NCBI GenBank assembly: GCA_016716425.1
Contig: JADJWJ010000009.1
Span: forward strand, 117,436 to 181,435
Length of the DNA stretch: 64,000 bases
Origin: Betaproteobacteria bacterium
Lineage (GTDB): Bacteria; Pseudomonadota; Gammaproteobacteria; Burkholderiales; Casimicrobiaceae
Reading direction: 5' to 3'
Shown here: piece after piece, positions 27,191 through 35,660 of the stretch
Numbering within the stretch: position 1 is the first letter of the stretch
Layout: every line of letters starts with the position of its first letter
The notes under the pieces: model-generated
What the model was told of the DNA's origin: nothing
What the model saw: the letters and a program-made list of their open reading frames with translations, nothing else
Databases searched by the model: none
Translations under genes and position numbers: made by a program

Positions 27191-28999
27191 CTACGCTTGC
27201 GGGCGCGCTTCCAGCCCGAACTGCAGCGCCGCAAGCCGCGCGTACAGCGCGTTCGTGCGCGTGAGCTCGTCGTGCGTGCCGGTCGCGACGATGCGACCCG
27301 CCTCCATCACCGCGATGCGGTCCGCGTGGCGCACGGTCGCCAGCCGGTGCGCGATGATCAGCACCGTACGGCCGGCCATCAGTCGCGTGAGGGCGAGCTG
27401 CACCATCCGCTCGCTCTCGGCGTCGAGCGCGCTGGTCGCCTCGTCGAGCAGCAGGATCGGCCGGTCGGCGAGGATCGCGCGCGCGATTGCGAGCCGCTGC
27501 CGCTGCCCGCCCGACAGGCGCACGCCGCGCTCGCCCAGGAAGCTGTCGTACCGATCCGGCAGCCGGTCGACGAATTCCGTCGCGTACGCGGCGTCGCACG
27601 CGGCGCGGACGTCGGCGTCGGAGGCGTCCGGCCGCCCGTAGCGGACGTTTTCCGCGACGCTCGCCGCGAAGATCACCGGGTCCTGCGGCACGACCGCGAG
27701 CCGCGCACGCACCTCTCCCGGGTCGGCGGATCTCAAGTCCACGCCGTCGATCGCGACCACGCCCTGCTGCGGATCGTAGAAGCGCAGCAGCAGCGCGAAC
27801 ACCGTCGTCTTGCCCGCGCCGGACGGTCCGACCAGCGCGACCTTCTCGCCGGCACCGACGTCGAGCGTGAATCCGGCGAGTGCGGCCGCGTCCGGGCGCG
27901 ACGGATAGTGAAAGGTGACGTCGGTCAACGCGACGGTCCCCCGCGCCGGCACCGGCAGCGCCACCGGGTGCGCGGGCGCGCGAATACCGGGATCGATCGC
28001 CAGCAGCTCGAACAGCCGCTCGGTGGCGCCGGCCGCGCGCTGCAGGTCGCCGATGGTCTCGCTGATCGTGCCGGCAGCGCTGGCCACGATCACCGCGTAG
28101 AACACGAACGCCGACAGCTGGCCCGGGCTGATGCGGCCCGCCACGACGTCGTGGCCGCCGATCCAGAGGATGACGCCGACCGCGCCGAACACGAGAAAGA
28201 TGACTGCGGCGACCAGCAGTGCGCGCTGGCGGATTCGCTGCAGCGCGGTCGCGAACGCGTCCTCGACCCGCCGGCCGAACTGGCGGCGGTCCTCGTCCTC
28301 GTGCCCGTATGCCTGCACGGTGCGGATCTCGTGCAGCGCCTCGTCGACGTACGCGCCGACGGCGCCGACGCGATCCTGGCTCGCGCGCGCGAGGCGGCGC
28401 ACGCGGCGGCCGAAGAAGATGATCGGCGCGAGAACGAGCGGCACGCCGACCAGCACCAGCAGCGTGAGCTTGGCCGACGTCAGCGCCAGCATGACGAGGC
28501 CGCCCGTCATCAGCAGCACGTTGCGGATCGCCATCGACGCGGACGAGCCGATCACGGTCTCCAGCATCGCCGTGTCGTTGGTCAGCCGGGAGATCACCTC
28601 GCCGGTGCGCATCGTCTCGAACCAGGAGGGAGGAAGCGCCAGCAGGTGGTCGAACACGGCACGCCGCAGGTCTGCGGTCACGCGCTCGCCCAGCCACGAC
28701 ACGAATGTGAAGCGCGCGTACGTCGCGCCGGACATGACGATGACCACGCCCAGCATGAATGCGAGCGCGCGGTCGAGGTCCGCGCTGCTGCCGGCGGCGA
28801 AGCCGCGGTCGATGACGAACTTCAGCCCCTGCCCGATCGTCAGCACCGCCGCCGCGGCGACCAGCAGCGCGATGGCCGCGTACGCGACCTGCCGCCGGTA
28901 CGGCCGCAGGAAGCGGCCGACGCGCGCGAGCGTCTTCAGCGCCGTCAGCGGCGGCAGCTTGGGCGCGTCGAGGGGGATCGGTGCGTAGGATCGGGCCAT
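27191..28999 (-). CDS. ABC exporter, fused permease-ATPase (MsbA/lipid A-multidrug type)
   Basis: A 602-residue half-transporter that works as a homodimer in the inner membrane. The N-terminal six-helix type I exporter domain runs to about 320 (including SRLTNDTAMLETVIGSS). The ATPase follows, with Walker A GPSGAGKTT, signature LSGGQRQRLAIARA, Walker B ILLLDEATSALD and the switch histidine in IIAHRLAT. Lipid or drug export is possible, and the substrate cannot be told. I chose the ATG at 28999 (MARSYAPIPLD). An upstream ATG at 29038 is possible. Confidence 0.92.
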   Translation of the reverse strand: MARSYAPIPLDAPKLPPLTALKTLARVGRFLRPYRRQVAYAAIALLVAAAAVLTIGQGLKFVIDRGFAAGSSADLDRALAFMLGVVIVMSGATYARFTFVSWLGERVTADLRRAVFDHLLALPPSWFETMRTGEVISRLTNDTAMLETVIGSSASMAIRNVLLMTGGLVMLALTSAKLTLLVLVGVPLVLAPIIFFGRRVRRLARASQDRVGAVGAYVDEALHEIRTVQAYGHEDEDRRQFGRRVEDAFATALQRIRQRALLVAAVIFLVFGAVGVILWIGGHDVVAGRISPGQLSAFVFYAVIVASAAGTISETIGDLQRAAGATERLFELLAIDPGIRAPAHPVALPVPARGTVALTDVTFHYPSRPDAAALAGFTLDVGAGEKVALVGPSGAGKTTVFALLLRFYDPQQGVVAIDGVDLRSADPGEVRARLAVVPQDPVIFAASVAENVRYGRPDASDADVRAACDAAYATEFVDRLPDRYDSFLGERGVRLSGGQRQRLAIARAILADRPILLLDEATSALDAESERMVQLALTRLMAGRTVLIIAHRLATVRHADRIAVMEAGRIVATGTHDELTRTNALYARLAALQFGLEARPQA

Positions 29000-29094
29000 G
29001 CGGAGCGCGCGCGGCGCTGGCGCCGCATGCGGTCGCACGTTAGCCTTGCCGCGCCGCGAAGTCGAGTATGCCGCTTCCGCACGAGGAGTTCACG

Positions 29095-29250
29095 ATGCCG
29101 CTCGCCCTCCCTGCCCTCGTGGCGCTGCTCGCAGTGCTCTGGTGCGTCGTCACCGGCATGCGGCGCGGGCGCATGCGGACGCGGTACAAAGTGCGGGCAC
29201 CGGGGTCGGTCCGACGCGGCAAGCGGGCCGGAAGGCAGGTCCGGCGGTAG
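29095..29250 (+). CDS. Small single-pass membrane protein, hypothetical
   Basis: A 51-residue frame starting at an ATG preceded by GAGGAG at a proper distance (about 29084-29089). It encodes one hydrophobic helix (ALPALVALLAVLWCVVTGM) followed by a strongly basic tail (GRMRTRYKVRAPGS, RRGKRAGRQVRR). An ATG at 29068 would add nine residues but lacks such a site. It sits 36 bp before tyrB on the same strand. I do not recognise the family. The topology suggests a small inner-membrane or RNA/ribosome-associated protein. Confidence 0.5.
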   Translation: MPLALPALVALLAVLWCVVTGMRRGRMRTRYKVRAPGSVRRGKRAGRQVRR

Positions 29251-29286
29251 CGTAAAATGGCGCCTTTGCCCGCCCCAGCCGCCGCC

Positions 29287-30505
29287 ATGAACGCACCGCT
29301 GCCCGCCTCGCTCCTGTCTGCCGTCGAACTCGCGCCGCGCGACCCGATCCTCGGCGTCACCGAGGCCTTCGTCGCCGACAAGAACCCGCGCAAGGTGAAC
29401 CTGGGTGTGGGCGTCTACAACGACGACAACGGCAAGCTGCCGGTGCTCGACTGCGTCAAGGCCGCCGAGCACGCGATGGCCGCAAAGAGCGCGCCGCGCG
29501 GCTACCTGCCGATCGACGGCATCCCCGCGTACGACCGCGCCGTGCAGCGGCTGCTGTTCGGTGCCGACAGCGAGATCGTGACGTCCGGCCGCGCGATCAC
29601 CGTGCAGGCGCTGGGTGGCACCGGCGGGCCTCAAGGTCGGCGCCGACTTCCTGCGCCGCTTCGCGCCGGCCGCGCAGGTCTGGATCAGCGACCCGTCGTG
29701 GGAGAACCACCGCGCGTTGTTCGAGACCGCGGGCTTCACCGTCCACCCGTACGCGTACTACGACGCCGCGTCGCGCGGCCTCGACTTTCCCGCGATGATC
29801 GCCGCGCTGGAGGGCATTCCGGCGGGCGGCATCGTCGTGCTGCACGCGTGCTGCCACAACCCGACCGGCGTCGACCCCGACGCGACGCAGTGGGGCCGCA
29901 TCGTCGAGGTCGTGCGCGGGCGCGGCCTCGTCCCGTTCGTCGACTTCGCGTACCAGGGTTTCGGCGACGGCATCGACGCCGACGGCGAGGTCGTGCGGCG
30001 CTTCGCCGCCACACCCGGCCCGCTGTTCGTGTCGAACTCGTTCTCCAAGTCGTTCTCGCTCTACGGCGAGCGCGTCGGCACGCTGTCGGTGGTCGCGTCC
30101 GACAAGGACGAGGCGACGCGCGTGCTGTCGCAGATCAAGCGCCTAGTGCGCGCGAACTACTCGACCCCGCCGACGCACGGCGGCGAGATCGTCGCGCAGG
30201 TACTGGGCACGCCCGAGCTGCGCGCGCTGTGGGAGGCCGAGCTCGCGATGATGCGCAACCGCATCAAGCTGATGCGCGCCGAGCTGGTCGAGCGGCTGCA
30301 CGAGCGGCTGCCCGGCCGCGACTTCCGCTACGTGCTGGCCCAGCGCGGGATGTTCTCGTACTCCGGATTGACCAAGGCGCAGGTCGCGCGGCTGCGTGAC
30401 GAATACTCGATCTACGCGGTGGACACCGGCCGCATCTGTGTCGCGGCCATCAACTCGAAGAACGTCGATTACATCGCGGACGCGGTGGCGAAGGTCATCG
30501 GCTGA
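29287..30505 (+). pseudogene. tyrB: Aromatic-amino-acid/aspartate aminotransferase with single-base frameshift
   Basis: A class I PLP-dependent transaminase for aromatic amino acids and aspartate, about 405 codons long if repaired. The first part (from ATG 29287: SLLSAVELAPRDPILGVTEAF, KVNLGVGVYND) is in one frame up to QALGGTGG. The rest (LKVGADFLRRFAPAAQVWIS, CCHNPTGVD, the PLP lysine in SNSFSKSFSLYGERVG) continues in the next frame. An extra G in the GGG at 29626-29628 explains the shift, since removing it restores the family's GGTGGLKVGADF. The gene is otherwise intact, so this is either a recent mutation or a sequencing/assembly error. Confidence 0.88.
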
Positions 30506-30517
30506 CCGACGCCCGTC

Positions 30518-30943
30518 CTACGGCCGCGTCGTGCAGGGGTCGATGACGCGCACCGGCAGGTGCGCGAAGTGGCGCACGTTGCCGGTAACGATCGTCAGGT
30601 CGAACAACAACGCCGTCGCGGCGATCTGCTGGTCCAGCGGATTCTCCGGGTGAGGCACGCGCAGCCTGCCCCAAAGGTCCGCGATGCCCGCGTCGAACGG
30701 AAGGATGTTGTCGCCATAGTCGACGGTGATCCTGTCGAGCCACCGCTCGAGCAGTCCGGCCTGGTGCGCGTCGCCGCGATGGCGTACCAACTCGACACCT
30801 CGCCGCAACTCGCCGATCGTGACCGCCGAGAGGTAGAGTGGGACGTCGCGCCGCGCTGCGTCGGCGAAGAACGAGGCGACACCCGGGTTTGCAGCACCAC
30901 CCTTCCGCAGTTCGCTGACCGCGTCGGTGTCAATCAGGTACAC
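30518..30943 (-). CDS. PIN-domain toxin of a FitAB/VapBC module
   Basis: A 141-residue PIN-domain ribonuclease of the VapC/FitB type. The Mg2+-binding acidic residues are seen in MYLIDTDAVSEL (D5, D7, with E11), GELRRG, FDAGIADLWG and near PLDQQIAATALL. VapC toxins cut tRNA or rRNA, and the target here is unknown. The start is a GTG at 30943, overlapping the antitoxin's 3' end by 14 nt, typical of toxin-antitoxin coupling. The stop lies 12 bp from the convergent tyrB end. Confidence 0.9.
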   Translation of the reverse strand: MYLIDTDAVSELRKGGAANPGVASFFADAARRDVPLYLSAVTIGELRRGVELVRHRGDAHQAGLLERWLDRITVDYGDNILPFDAGIADLWGRLRVPHPENPLDQQIAATALLFDLTIVTGNVRHFAHLPVRVIDPCTTRP

Positions 30944-31166
30944 GGCGCGCCTCGCGCGCATCCTCGACCCGGGCGAAGTCCTCGTCGCGGCCAACGTTCG
31001 GCATCGCGGCCAGCACCTCCGCCAGCGTGCGCCTGCGCGGACGGCGCAGGACGCTCGCCAAAATCTCGCGATGCTCGGCCTCCGCACTGCGGCCATGCCT
31101 GGCCGCGCGCTGCTTCAGCGCATCCACCAGTGCCGGGTCGATCCGGCGAACGATCAGGTCGGCCAT
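30930..31166 (-). CDS. Ribbon-helix-helix antitoxin (FitA/VapB-like)
   Basis: A 78-residue antitoxin. The N-terminal ribbon-helix-helix (MADLIVRRIDPALVDALKQRAA, then HGRSAEAEHREIL) matches FitA-type proteins, and the C-terminal segment (EVLAAMPNVGRDEDFARVED) would wrap the PIN toxin. I preferred the ATG at 31166 because GAGGA lies just upstream, while the frame also has an ATG at 31187. It should bind its own promoter, where repeated ATGATAGC boxes are found. Confidence 0.88.
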   Translation of the reverse strand: MADLIVRRIDPALVDALKQRAARHGRSAEAEHREILASVLRRPRRRTLAEVLAAMPNVGRDEDFARVEDAREARRVPD

Positions 31167-31197
31167 GGTTTCCTCGTGGTCGGACATCGACGTGCCT

Positions 31198-31217
31198 GCT
31201 ATGATAGCAATGATAGC
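31198..31217. promoter_or_regulatory. Candidate operator of the toxin-antitoxin operon
   Basis: GCTATGATAGC (31198-31208) is a palindrome around a central G, and ATGATAGC is repeated at 31210-31217 after one base. On the coding (minus) strand this contains TATCAT, a fair -10 element, so binding of the antitoxin would block transcription. It lies about 30 bp upstream of the antitoxin start. Confidence 0.5.
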
Positions 31218-31304
31218 GGTCCGCGCACAATCCGGGTGTCATCGGGTGACCATCGTCGCCAAACGGGCCGGATGCCCGCAATCGGCCGATCGGCCGAGCC
31301 CACT

Positions 31305-31332
31305 TTGACCGCCCGCCGGTTTCGGCTATAAT
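31305..31332 (+). promoter_or_regulatory. Sigma-70 promoter of tRNA-Gly
   Basis: TTGACC (31305-31310), a 16-bp spacer and a perfect TATAAT (31327-31332) lie 15 bp before the tRNA 5' end, a strong consensus promoter in a GC-rich background. Confidence 0.85.
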
Positions 31333-31347
31333 TCGAGGCTGTCCTAC

Positions 31348-31423
31348 GCGGGAATAGCTCAGTTGGTAGAGCGCAACCTTGCCAAGGTTGAGGTCGGGAG
31401 TTCGAGACTCCTTTCCCGCTCCA
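31348..31423 (+). tRNA. tRNA-Gly (GCC)
   Basis: A 76-nt cloverleaf with acceptor stem GCGGGAA pairing with TTCCCGC, D-arm AGCTCAGTTGGTAGAGC, anticodon loop with GCC (CTTGCCAAG), T-arm GGGAGTTCGAGACTCC and an encoded CCA end. It would read GGC and GGU codons. Confidence 0.96.
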
Positions 31424-31430
31424 GAATTTG

Positions 31431-31463
31431 AAAGGGAGAGCTGCTGACGGCTCTCCCTTTTGG
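31431..31463 (+). terminator. Rho-independent terminator between tRNA-Gly and tRNA-Cys
   Basis: An 11-bp perfect stem AAAGGGAGAGC/GCTCTCCCTTT (31431-31441 and 31450-31460) with an 8-nt loop is followed by T-rich sequence. It lies only 8 bp after tRNA-Gly and upstream of tRNA-Cys. Confidence 0.8.
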
Positions 31464-31500
31464 TTTGCGCGGCGGCCGCGCTCGCGGCAGCCCCATCCCG

Positions 31501-31574
31501 GGCGGGATGGCAGAGTGGTCATGCAGCGGCCTGCAAAGCCGTCTACGCCGGTTCGATTCCGACTCCCGCCTCCA
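31501..31574 (+). tRNA. tRNA-Cys (GCA)
   Basis: A 74-nt cloverleaf with acceptor GGCGGGA/TCCCGCC, anticodon loop CTGCAAA giving GCA, T-loop GGTTCGATTCC and encoded TCCA end. A terminator lies between it and tRNA-Gly, so its transcription depends on read-through or on an unseen promoter. Confidence 0.95.
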
Positions 31575-31632
31575 CCCTCACCCGCGATGGACCGGGTCGG
31601 TCGACCGACAGCCGCCCCGCGCGGCGCCGCGG

Positions 31633-33021
31633 CTACTTCGCCGCCTCCCCCCGCAACCCCGTCCGCAGCTCCCACTTCGCTCGCACGAGTTCCTCGCTGG
31701 CCCGGGGGCTCGCCTTGCCGGTCAGCAGCAGTGTGCGCCGCTTCGCCTTGAGGTCGGCGCGCGCGGCGAACTGCGCCGCTTCTTCGTTCCACCACACGTA
31801 GTCGAGGTCGGTCGCGACGACGAGGCCGCCGGGGTGCGTGGTACCGATCAGCACGATGCCACTGGTGCGGATCTTGGCGAGCGGCGTCTGGCGGTGGTAA
31901 TCGGCCAGCAGGCGCACCGCTCCGACGAGCGAGCGCGCCCGCGCCTCGCCCTGCAGCGCGCTCGCGGTCTGGATCACCGATTCGAGGCCCTGGACGTGCG
32001 GAAGCTGTTCCAGCGCCTGCACCAGCGCCGTCTGCACCGACGGCGTGAACCATCGGTTGCGGAAGAAGTCGCGCACCGGCCGGCCGGTGATGCCCATCGC
32101 CTGGAGCCTGCGCTCGTTCTGCGCGACCAGGTCGACGATTGGGGTGTTCCACACCGAGTCACGGACGACGCCGTCGAACGTCGTGGCGTACTGCAACGGC
32201 GCCACGACGAGACCGAGCGTCACGTTGACCGCGAAGTTGCCGGAGAACGTGGCGCGCGCGACCTGGTCCAGCCGGACGCGCAGCACCGGATTGGTCGTGT
32301 ACGGGTCGATGCCCAGCTCCTTCGCCCACTCGCGGCGTGCCCGGTTGAATCCGAACGGATCGCCGGTGAACGCGGGCGGCAGTTCCTCGCCGGTGGGCTG
32401 CGCCGACGGCGCCGCCGGGCGCGACGCGGGCGCGACCATGTCGCTCTTCGCGTCGCCGACCGCGCGGGCGCCGACCGTGGCCACGCGCCCCGCGCGACCG
32501 AGCACGGTGCCGAAGCCCGTCGCCACGTTTTCCACCGTCCCGGAAGGATTGGTGAACGCGTTGCCGATCAACTGCACGGGCGCCTGCGCGGAGCGCGCAA
32601 GGGCCTCCTGGAAGGCCGCGCTTTCGCTGACATCGCCCAGCGCCTTGATCGCCGCCAGTTCCCGCACGCGCACGGCGAACAGGCTCGCTCCGAGGACCCG
32701 GAACTGCCCGAACCGCGAGTCGATGTCGAAGCGGCCGACGAAGCCGTCCAGCGCGATCGGCTCCGCAACCGTGTGCAGGGGGCCCGACAGCAACGCGGCA
32801 GGCACGAGGTCCGCGCCCGGCAGGCGCGGCGCGGCTTCGTACCTGGAGGTCGCCTGCGCGCCTGCCGGCAGCCACATCGCGCACAGCAACGACGCGACCA
32901 CCACGCGCAGCGCGGTTCGTCTGCGCCCCCGGCGCGCCCCGGTTCGGCGGACACCCATCGCCCGCGTCGTGGCATCGCGCGATCCCGTCGCGGCGGCAGC
33001 AACATCGACCCCTTGGCCCAT
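31633..33021 (-). CDS. Exported hypothetical protein
   Basis: A 462-residue protein I do not recognise. The start ATG at 33021 has GGAGAGA 6 bp upstream. An arginine-rich stretch (GVRRTGARRGRRR) precedes a signal-peptide-like hydrophobic segment (VVVASLLCAMWLPAGAQA), so the protein is probably exported. The body holds DIDSRFGQFRV, a LARSAQAPVQLIGNAF region and a Pro/Ala linker. GDPFGFNRARREWAKELGID is probably a conserved core. It is soluble in appearance, with no catalytic motif I can name. It is convergent with tRNA-Cys and alone on its strand locally. Confidence 0.75.
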   Translation of the reverse strand: MGQGVDVAAAATGSRDATTRAMGVRRTGARRGRRRTALRVVVASLLCAMWLPAGAQATSRYEAAPRLPGADLVPAALLSGPLHTVAEPIALDGFVGRFDIDSRFGQFRVLGASLFAVRVRELAAIKALGDVSESAAFQEALARSAQAPVQLIGNAFTNPSGTVENVATGFGTVLGRAGRVATVGARAVGDAKSDMVAPASRPAAPSAQPTGEELPPAFTGDPFGFNRARREWAKELGIDPYTTNPVLRVRLDQVARATFSGNFAVNVTLGLVVAPLQYATTFDGVVRDSVWNTPIVDLVAQNERRLQAMGITGRPVRDFFRNRWFTPSVQTALVQALEQLPHVQGLESVIQTASALQGEARARSLVGAVRLLADYHRQTPLAKIRTSGIVLIGTTHPGGLVVATDLDYVWWNEEAAQFAARADLKAKRRTLLLTGKASPRASEELVRAKWELRTGLRGEAAK

Positions 33022-33221
33022 CGTCGTCTCTCCAGCGGATTTGCGGGCGCGCCCGCGCGGCATCCATGCGCGCGGCTCCGGCGCCTTCAGGTGAACTTGC
33101 ACGCTACGCGCGCCGGCGGGCATTGTACCGAACCGCGCCGGCCGCGGCCGGCGGTGCGCGCACGCTTCACGAACAGCGGCGCCCCGCCACCGTTGCGGGG
33201 GGCGATGCGGCCGCGGCTTGG

Positions 33222-33836
33222 CTACGGCTTGCCCGCGACGATGCCCCGCGCCTTCAGCTCGCCGATCACGATGTCGGCGAACGCCGGCGTCTCGCGCGCT
33301 GCGGTCTGCGGATTGAGCGTGGTCGTCGTCCCCGCCCACACGACGCGTCGCGTCTTGACGTCGAACAGCTTGGTTTCCACGGTCGCGAGGTCGTACTGGC
33401 TGACGCGTTGCACCGGGACCAGCGCGGTCGTCGACGGCCCGCCCCACGGCCCGCGGCCCCACGCCATGCCGCCCGGCGCCATCGACGTCGACACCTGCGT
33501 GCGCGTATCCACGCCCAGCACGTTGACGAGCAGCAGTCCCTGCGCACCACTGCCGATGACCGCCGCGTCGAACGCGGCGTCGGTGGCCTTCGCGGGATCG
33601 AGCAGGACCGTGTGACTCGCCACGCCGTCCACACCGGCCGCACGCAGCTTCTCGACGAAGATGTCCTCGAACACGCGGCCTTCGGCGAGGCTCTGGAACG
33701 CGCCGGCGACCATGATCTTGCGCATCGGCGGCCCGGCAAAACTCGTGTCGAACCACGCCGAACGCAGCGAGGTGGACTGGCAGCCGGAAACGAGCGCGGC
33801 AAGCGCGCAGACGAACGAGGCAAGACGGAAGTTCAT
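33222..33836 (-). CDS. Putative lipoprotein
   Basis: A 204-residue protein with a lipoprotein signal: MNFRLASFVCALAALVSGC, with the lipobox LVSGC putting the lipidated cysteine at residue 19. The mature part has GPPMRKIMVAGAFQS and the segment VVWAGTTTTLNPQTAARETPAFADIVIGELKARG, which resembles DUF4136-type lipoproteins without being a clear match. A Gly/Met/Trp-rich loop (APGGMAWGRGPWGG) is unusual. The role is unknown, and it probably sits in the outer membrane or periplasm. Confidence 0.75.
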   Translation of the reverse strand: MNFRLASFVCALAALVSGCQSTSLRSAWFDTSFAGPPMRKIMVAGAFQSLAEGRVFEDIFVEKLRAAGVDGVASHTVLLDPAKATDAAFDAAVIGSGAQGLLLVNVLGVDTRTQVSTSMAPGGMAWGRGPWGGPSTTALVPVQRVSQYDLATVETKLFDVKTRRVVWAGTTTTLNPQTAARETPAFADIVIGELKARGIVAGKP

Positions 33837-33905
33837 CGCAGGTACCCCGGTGGGTCAGATTCAGAATGACGCGCCGCCGGCGCGGGTCGCGCGCGGCGGT
33901 CGCGG

Positions 33906-34382
33906 TCAGGTTTCGTCGGTCCAGTAGTCGACGTTGTCGCCGGCGCGCGTCATGTGCCGGAACTGCGCACCGAACGCGCCGACCTTTCCCGAGTCCGGAT
34001 ACTCGCACACGTCGGCCGGCATCACCGTGCTGACCGACAGGTACGCGAGCGGCGCGGCGGAGTCGTTGACGATCTGGTGCGCGGACTCCCGGCCGCCGAC
34101 CGGGCAGCAGATCACGTCCCCGGCCCGGATCCTCCGCGTCTCGTCGCCGTAGCGCAGCGTGCCCTCGCCGCGGACGATGAAGAACATCTCCTCCTCCGCG
34201 AGGTGGCTGTGGAACGGGCAGGCGCGCTTGCCCGGTGGCACCACGATGTACGCGTAGCCCAGGTCCTTCGCGCCGACGAGCGGCCCGATGCGCGCCGCGT
34301 CGCGCTCGAACCGGTCGCCCTTCTGCCCGTGCTCGAGCGTGAGTTGGTCGATGTTGACGACGCGCGAATCGATGATGCCCAT
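33906..34382 (-). CDS. Cupin domain protein
   Basis: A 158-residue protein with a single conserved beta-barrel. Cupin motif 1 is ACPFHSHLAEEEMFFIVRGEG (metal-ligand His and Glu), motif 2 includes AGDVICCPVGGRESAHQIVN. It could be a small metal-dependent dioxygenase, isomerase or sugar-binding protein, and no substrate is evident. The final segment (MTRAGDNVDYWTDE) is typical of a Burkholderiales cupin group. It lies 30 bp after the DUF3500 gene on the same strand, so co-expression is likely. Confidence 0.88.
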   Translation of the reverse strand: MGIIDSRVVNIDQLTLEHGQKGDRFERDAARIGPLVGAKDLGYAYIVVPPGKRACPFHSHLAEEEMFFIVRGEGTLRYGDETRRIRAGDVICCPVGGRESAHQIVNDSAAPLAYLSVSTVMPADVCEYPDSGKVGAFGAQFRHMTRAGDNVDYWTDET

Positions 34383-34412
34383 GGATATCGGCCTCCGGGT
34401 TCCTGGAGTCGG

Positions 34413-35453
34413 CTAGTGCCGGTGGACGGTGCCCCCGGCGCGGGCGTAGTGCAGCCGCAGCAGGTCGCGGCCGAAGTCGCCGGTGAAGTCGCGCCACACC
34501 GTGTGGATGTGGTTGCCGTCGTTCGGGCTCGCGTCGTACTCGATCAGGAAGAGCGGACCCTGCACGCGGTAGTAGTGCGGCCGGCCGCGCTCGGTGCTGC
34601 CCGCCCAGCCGAAGCGCACGTTTTCGATGCCCCCCTCGCGGACGCGGGCCATCCTGGCCTCGGCGAGCGCGGGTTCGAACGTGCGCGCGTACACGTCGAT
34701 GAGCTTCACGAGCTGCGCGCGCTGGGCTTCGGTCATGTCGGCCGCCGCGAGGCCGGCTGGCTGCGGCGGGTCGACCTTCGCCGCGTTGGTCGTCACGATG
34801 TCGCCGTAGGTCCGCGTGTCGAACACCGCCATGCGGCGCTGCGCGTCGGCCAGCAGCGCGAGCAGCGCGCGCGCCTCGTCCTCCTCGGCCGCGAGCACGC
34901 GCAGGCCCGCCGCGGCACCGCGCGGCACCGTCGCCGGATTGGCACCGAGGAAGCTCGGCGTGTCGACGACCATTCGGTCGCCGGCCAGCGTGAAGTTGAG
35001 CGACAGGTGGTGGCCCTCGAACCGCCAGCCCCAAGCGGCGGTCCGGCTCGGCGTGCCGTAGACCGTCAGGTGGTAGCGCTCCGGGTCGCGCATCAGCCCG
35101 AACGTCTCCAGCTCGCGCAGGACGAGTTCCAGCTCGATGATGTTGACGACCTTGCGGTAGCCGGCGGCCGACAGCGCCTCGCGCAGCAGCGCGTGCACCG
35201 CGTCGCGTCCCTTGCGGTCGAGCTCCTTCAGCGCGACCCCGTTGCGGCTGCGCGGCGTGTAGTGCCAGTCGACACGGTCGCGGTCGTCGAACGGCCGCGC
35301 GACCTTTTCGCGCGCCGGTTCCGGCAGCGCGGCCAGCAGCTGCTCCGCGGCGACGCGCATGCGCGCGGCGACGGCCGCGGTTGCCGGCGGCGCGGGCTGC
35401 GCGGACGCGAGCGGCACCAACGCGGCGAGTGCGAGGACGATGGCGGCGCGCAT
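34413..35453 (-). CDS. DUF3500 family exported protein
   Basis: A 346-residue protein with a short signal peptide (MRAAIVLALAALVPLASA) and the DUF3500 domain (PF12006). Typical segments are FDDRDRVDWHYTPRSRNGVALKEL, YGTPSRTAAWGWRFEGHHLSLNFT, and the final NDGNHIHTVWRDFTGDFG. The many His and Asp residues suggest metal binding, but no activity is established for the family. It is followed by the cupin gene, and the upstream gap of about 200 bp separates it from the divergent NMP phosphorylase gene. Confidence 0.88.
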   Translation of the reverse strand: MRAAIVLALAALVPLASAQPAPPATAAVAARMRVAAEQLLAALPEPAREKVARPFDDRDRVDWHYTPRSRNGVALKELDRKGRDAVHALLREALSAAGYRKVVNIIELELVLRELETFGLMRDPERYHLTVYGTPSRTAAWGWRFEGHHLSLNFTLAGDRMVVDTPSFLGANPATVPRGAAAGLRVLAAEEDEARALLALLADAQRRMAVFDTRTYGDIVTTNAAKVDPPQPAGLAAADMTEAQRAQLVKLIDVYARTFEPALAEARMARVREGGIENVRFGWAGSTERGRPHYYRVQGPLFLIEYDASPNDGNHIHTVWRDFTGDFGRDLLRLHYARAGGTVHRH

Positions 35454-35660
35454 CGGCGCATCCTAGCATCGGCCGCAACGGGTTGCGACCAGGCGCTGCG
35501 TTTGTCCACGCCCCACGCTCGCGGCGGAACGGCAGGATTTGCGGCGGAACGCCCGGAAGGCTACGATGACAACGGCCCGCCGCGATTGCGCGACCGGGTC
35601 GTCGCGCGGCGTAGCCGTCCCGGCGATCCGCGCCGCGGGACGCGAGCGGTCCGGCCCGCC

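Noticed and set aside
33022..33221. Small gene between the exported hypothetical and the lipoprotein
   Set aside because: 200 bp of GC-rich sequence with no frame that has a start signal. It probably holds the promoter of the hypothetical gene.
31633..35478. A 1281-codon minus-strand frame
   Set aside because: Only the part from 33021 downward is supported. Upstream it is out of frame with the lipoprotein, cupin and DUF3500 genes.
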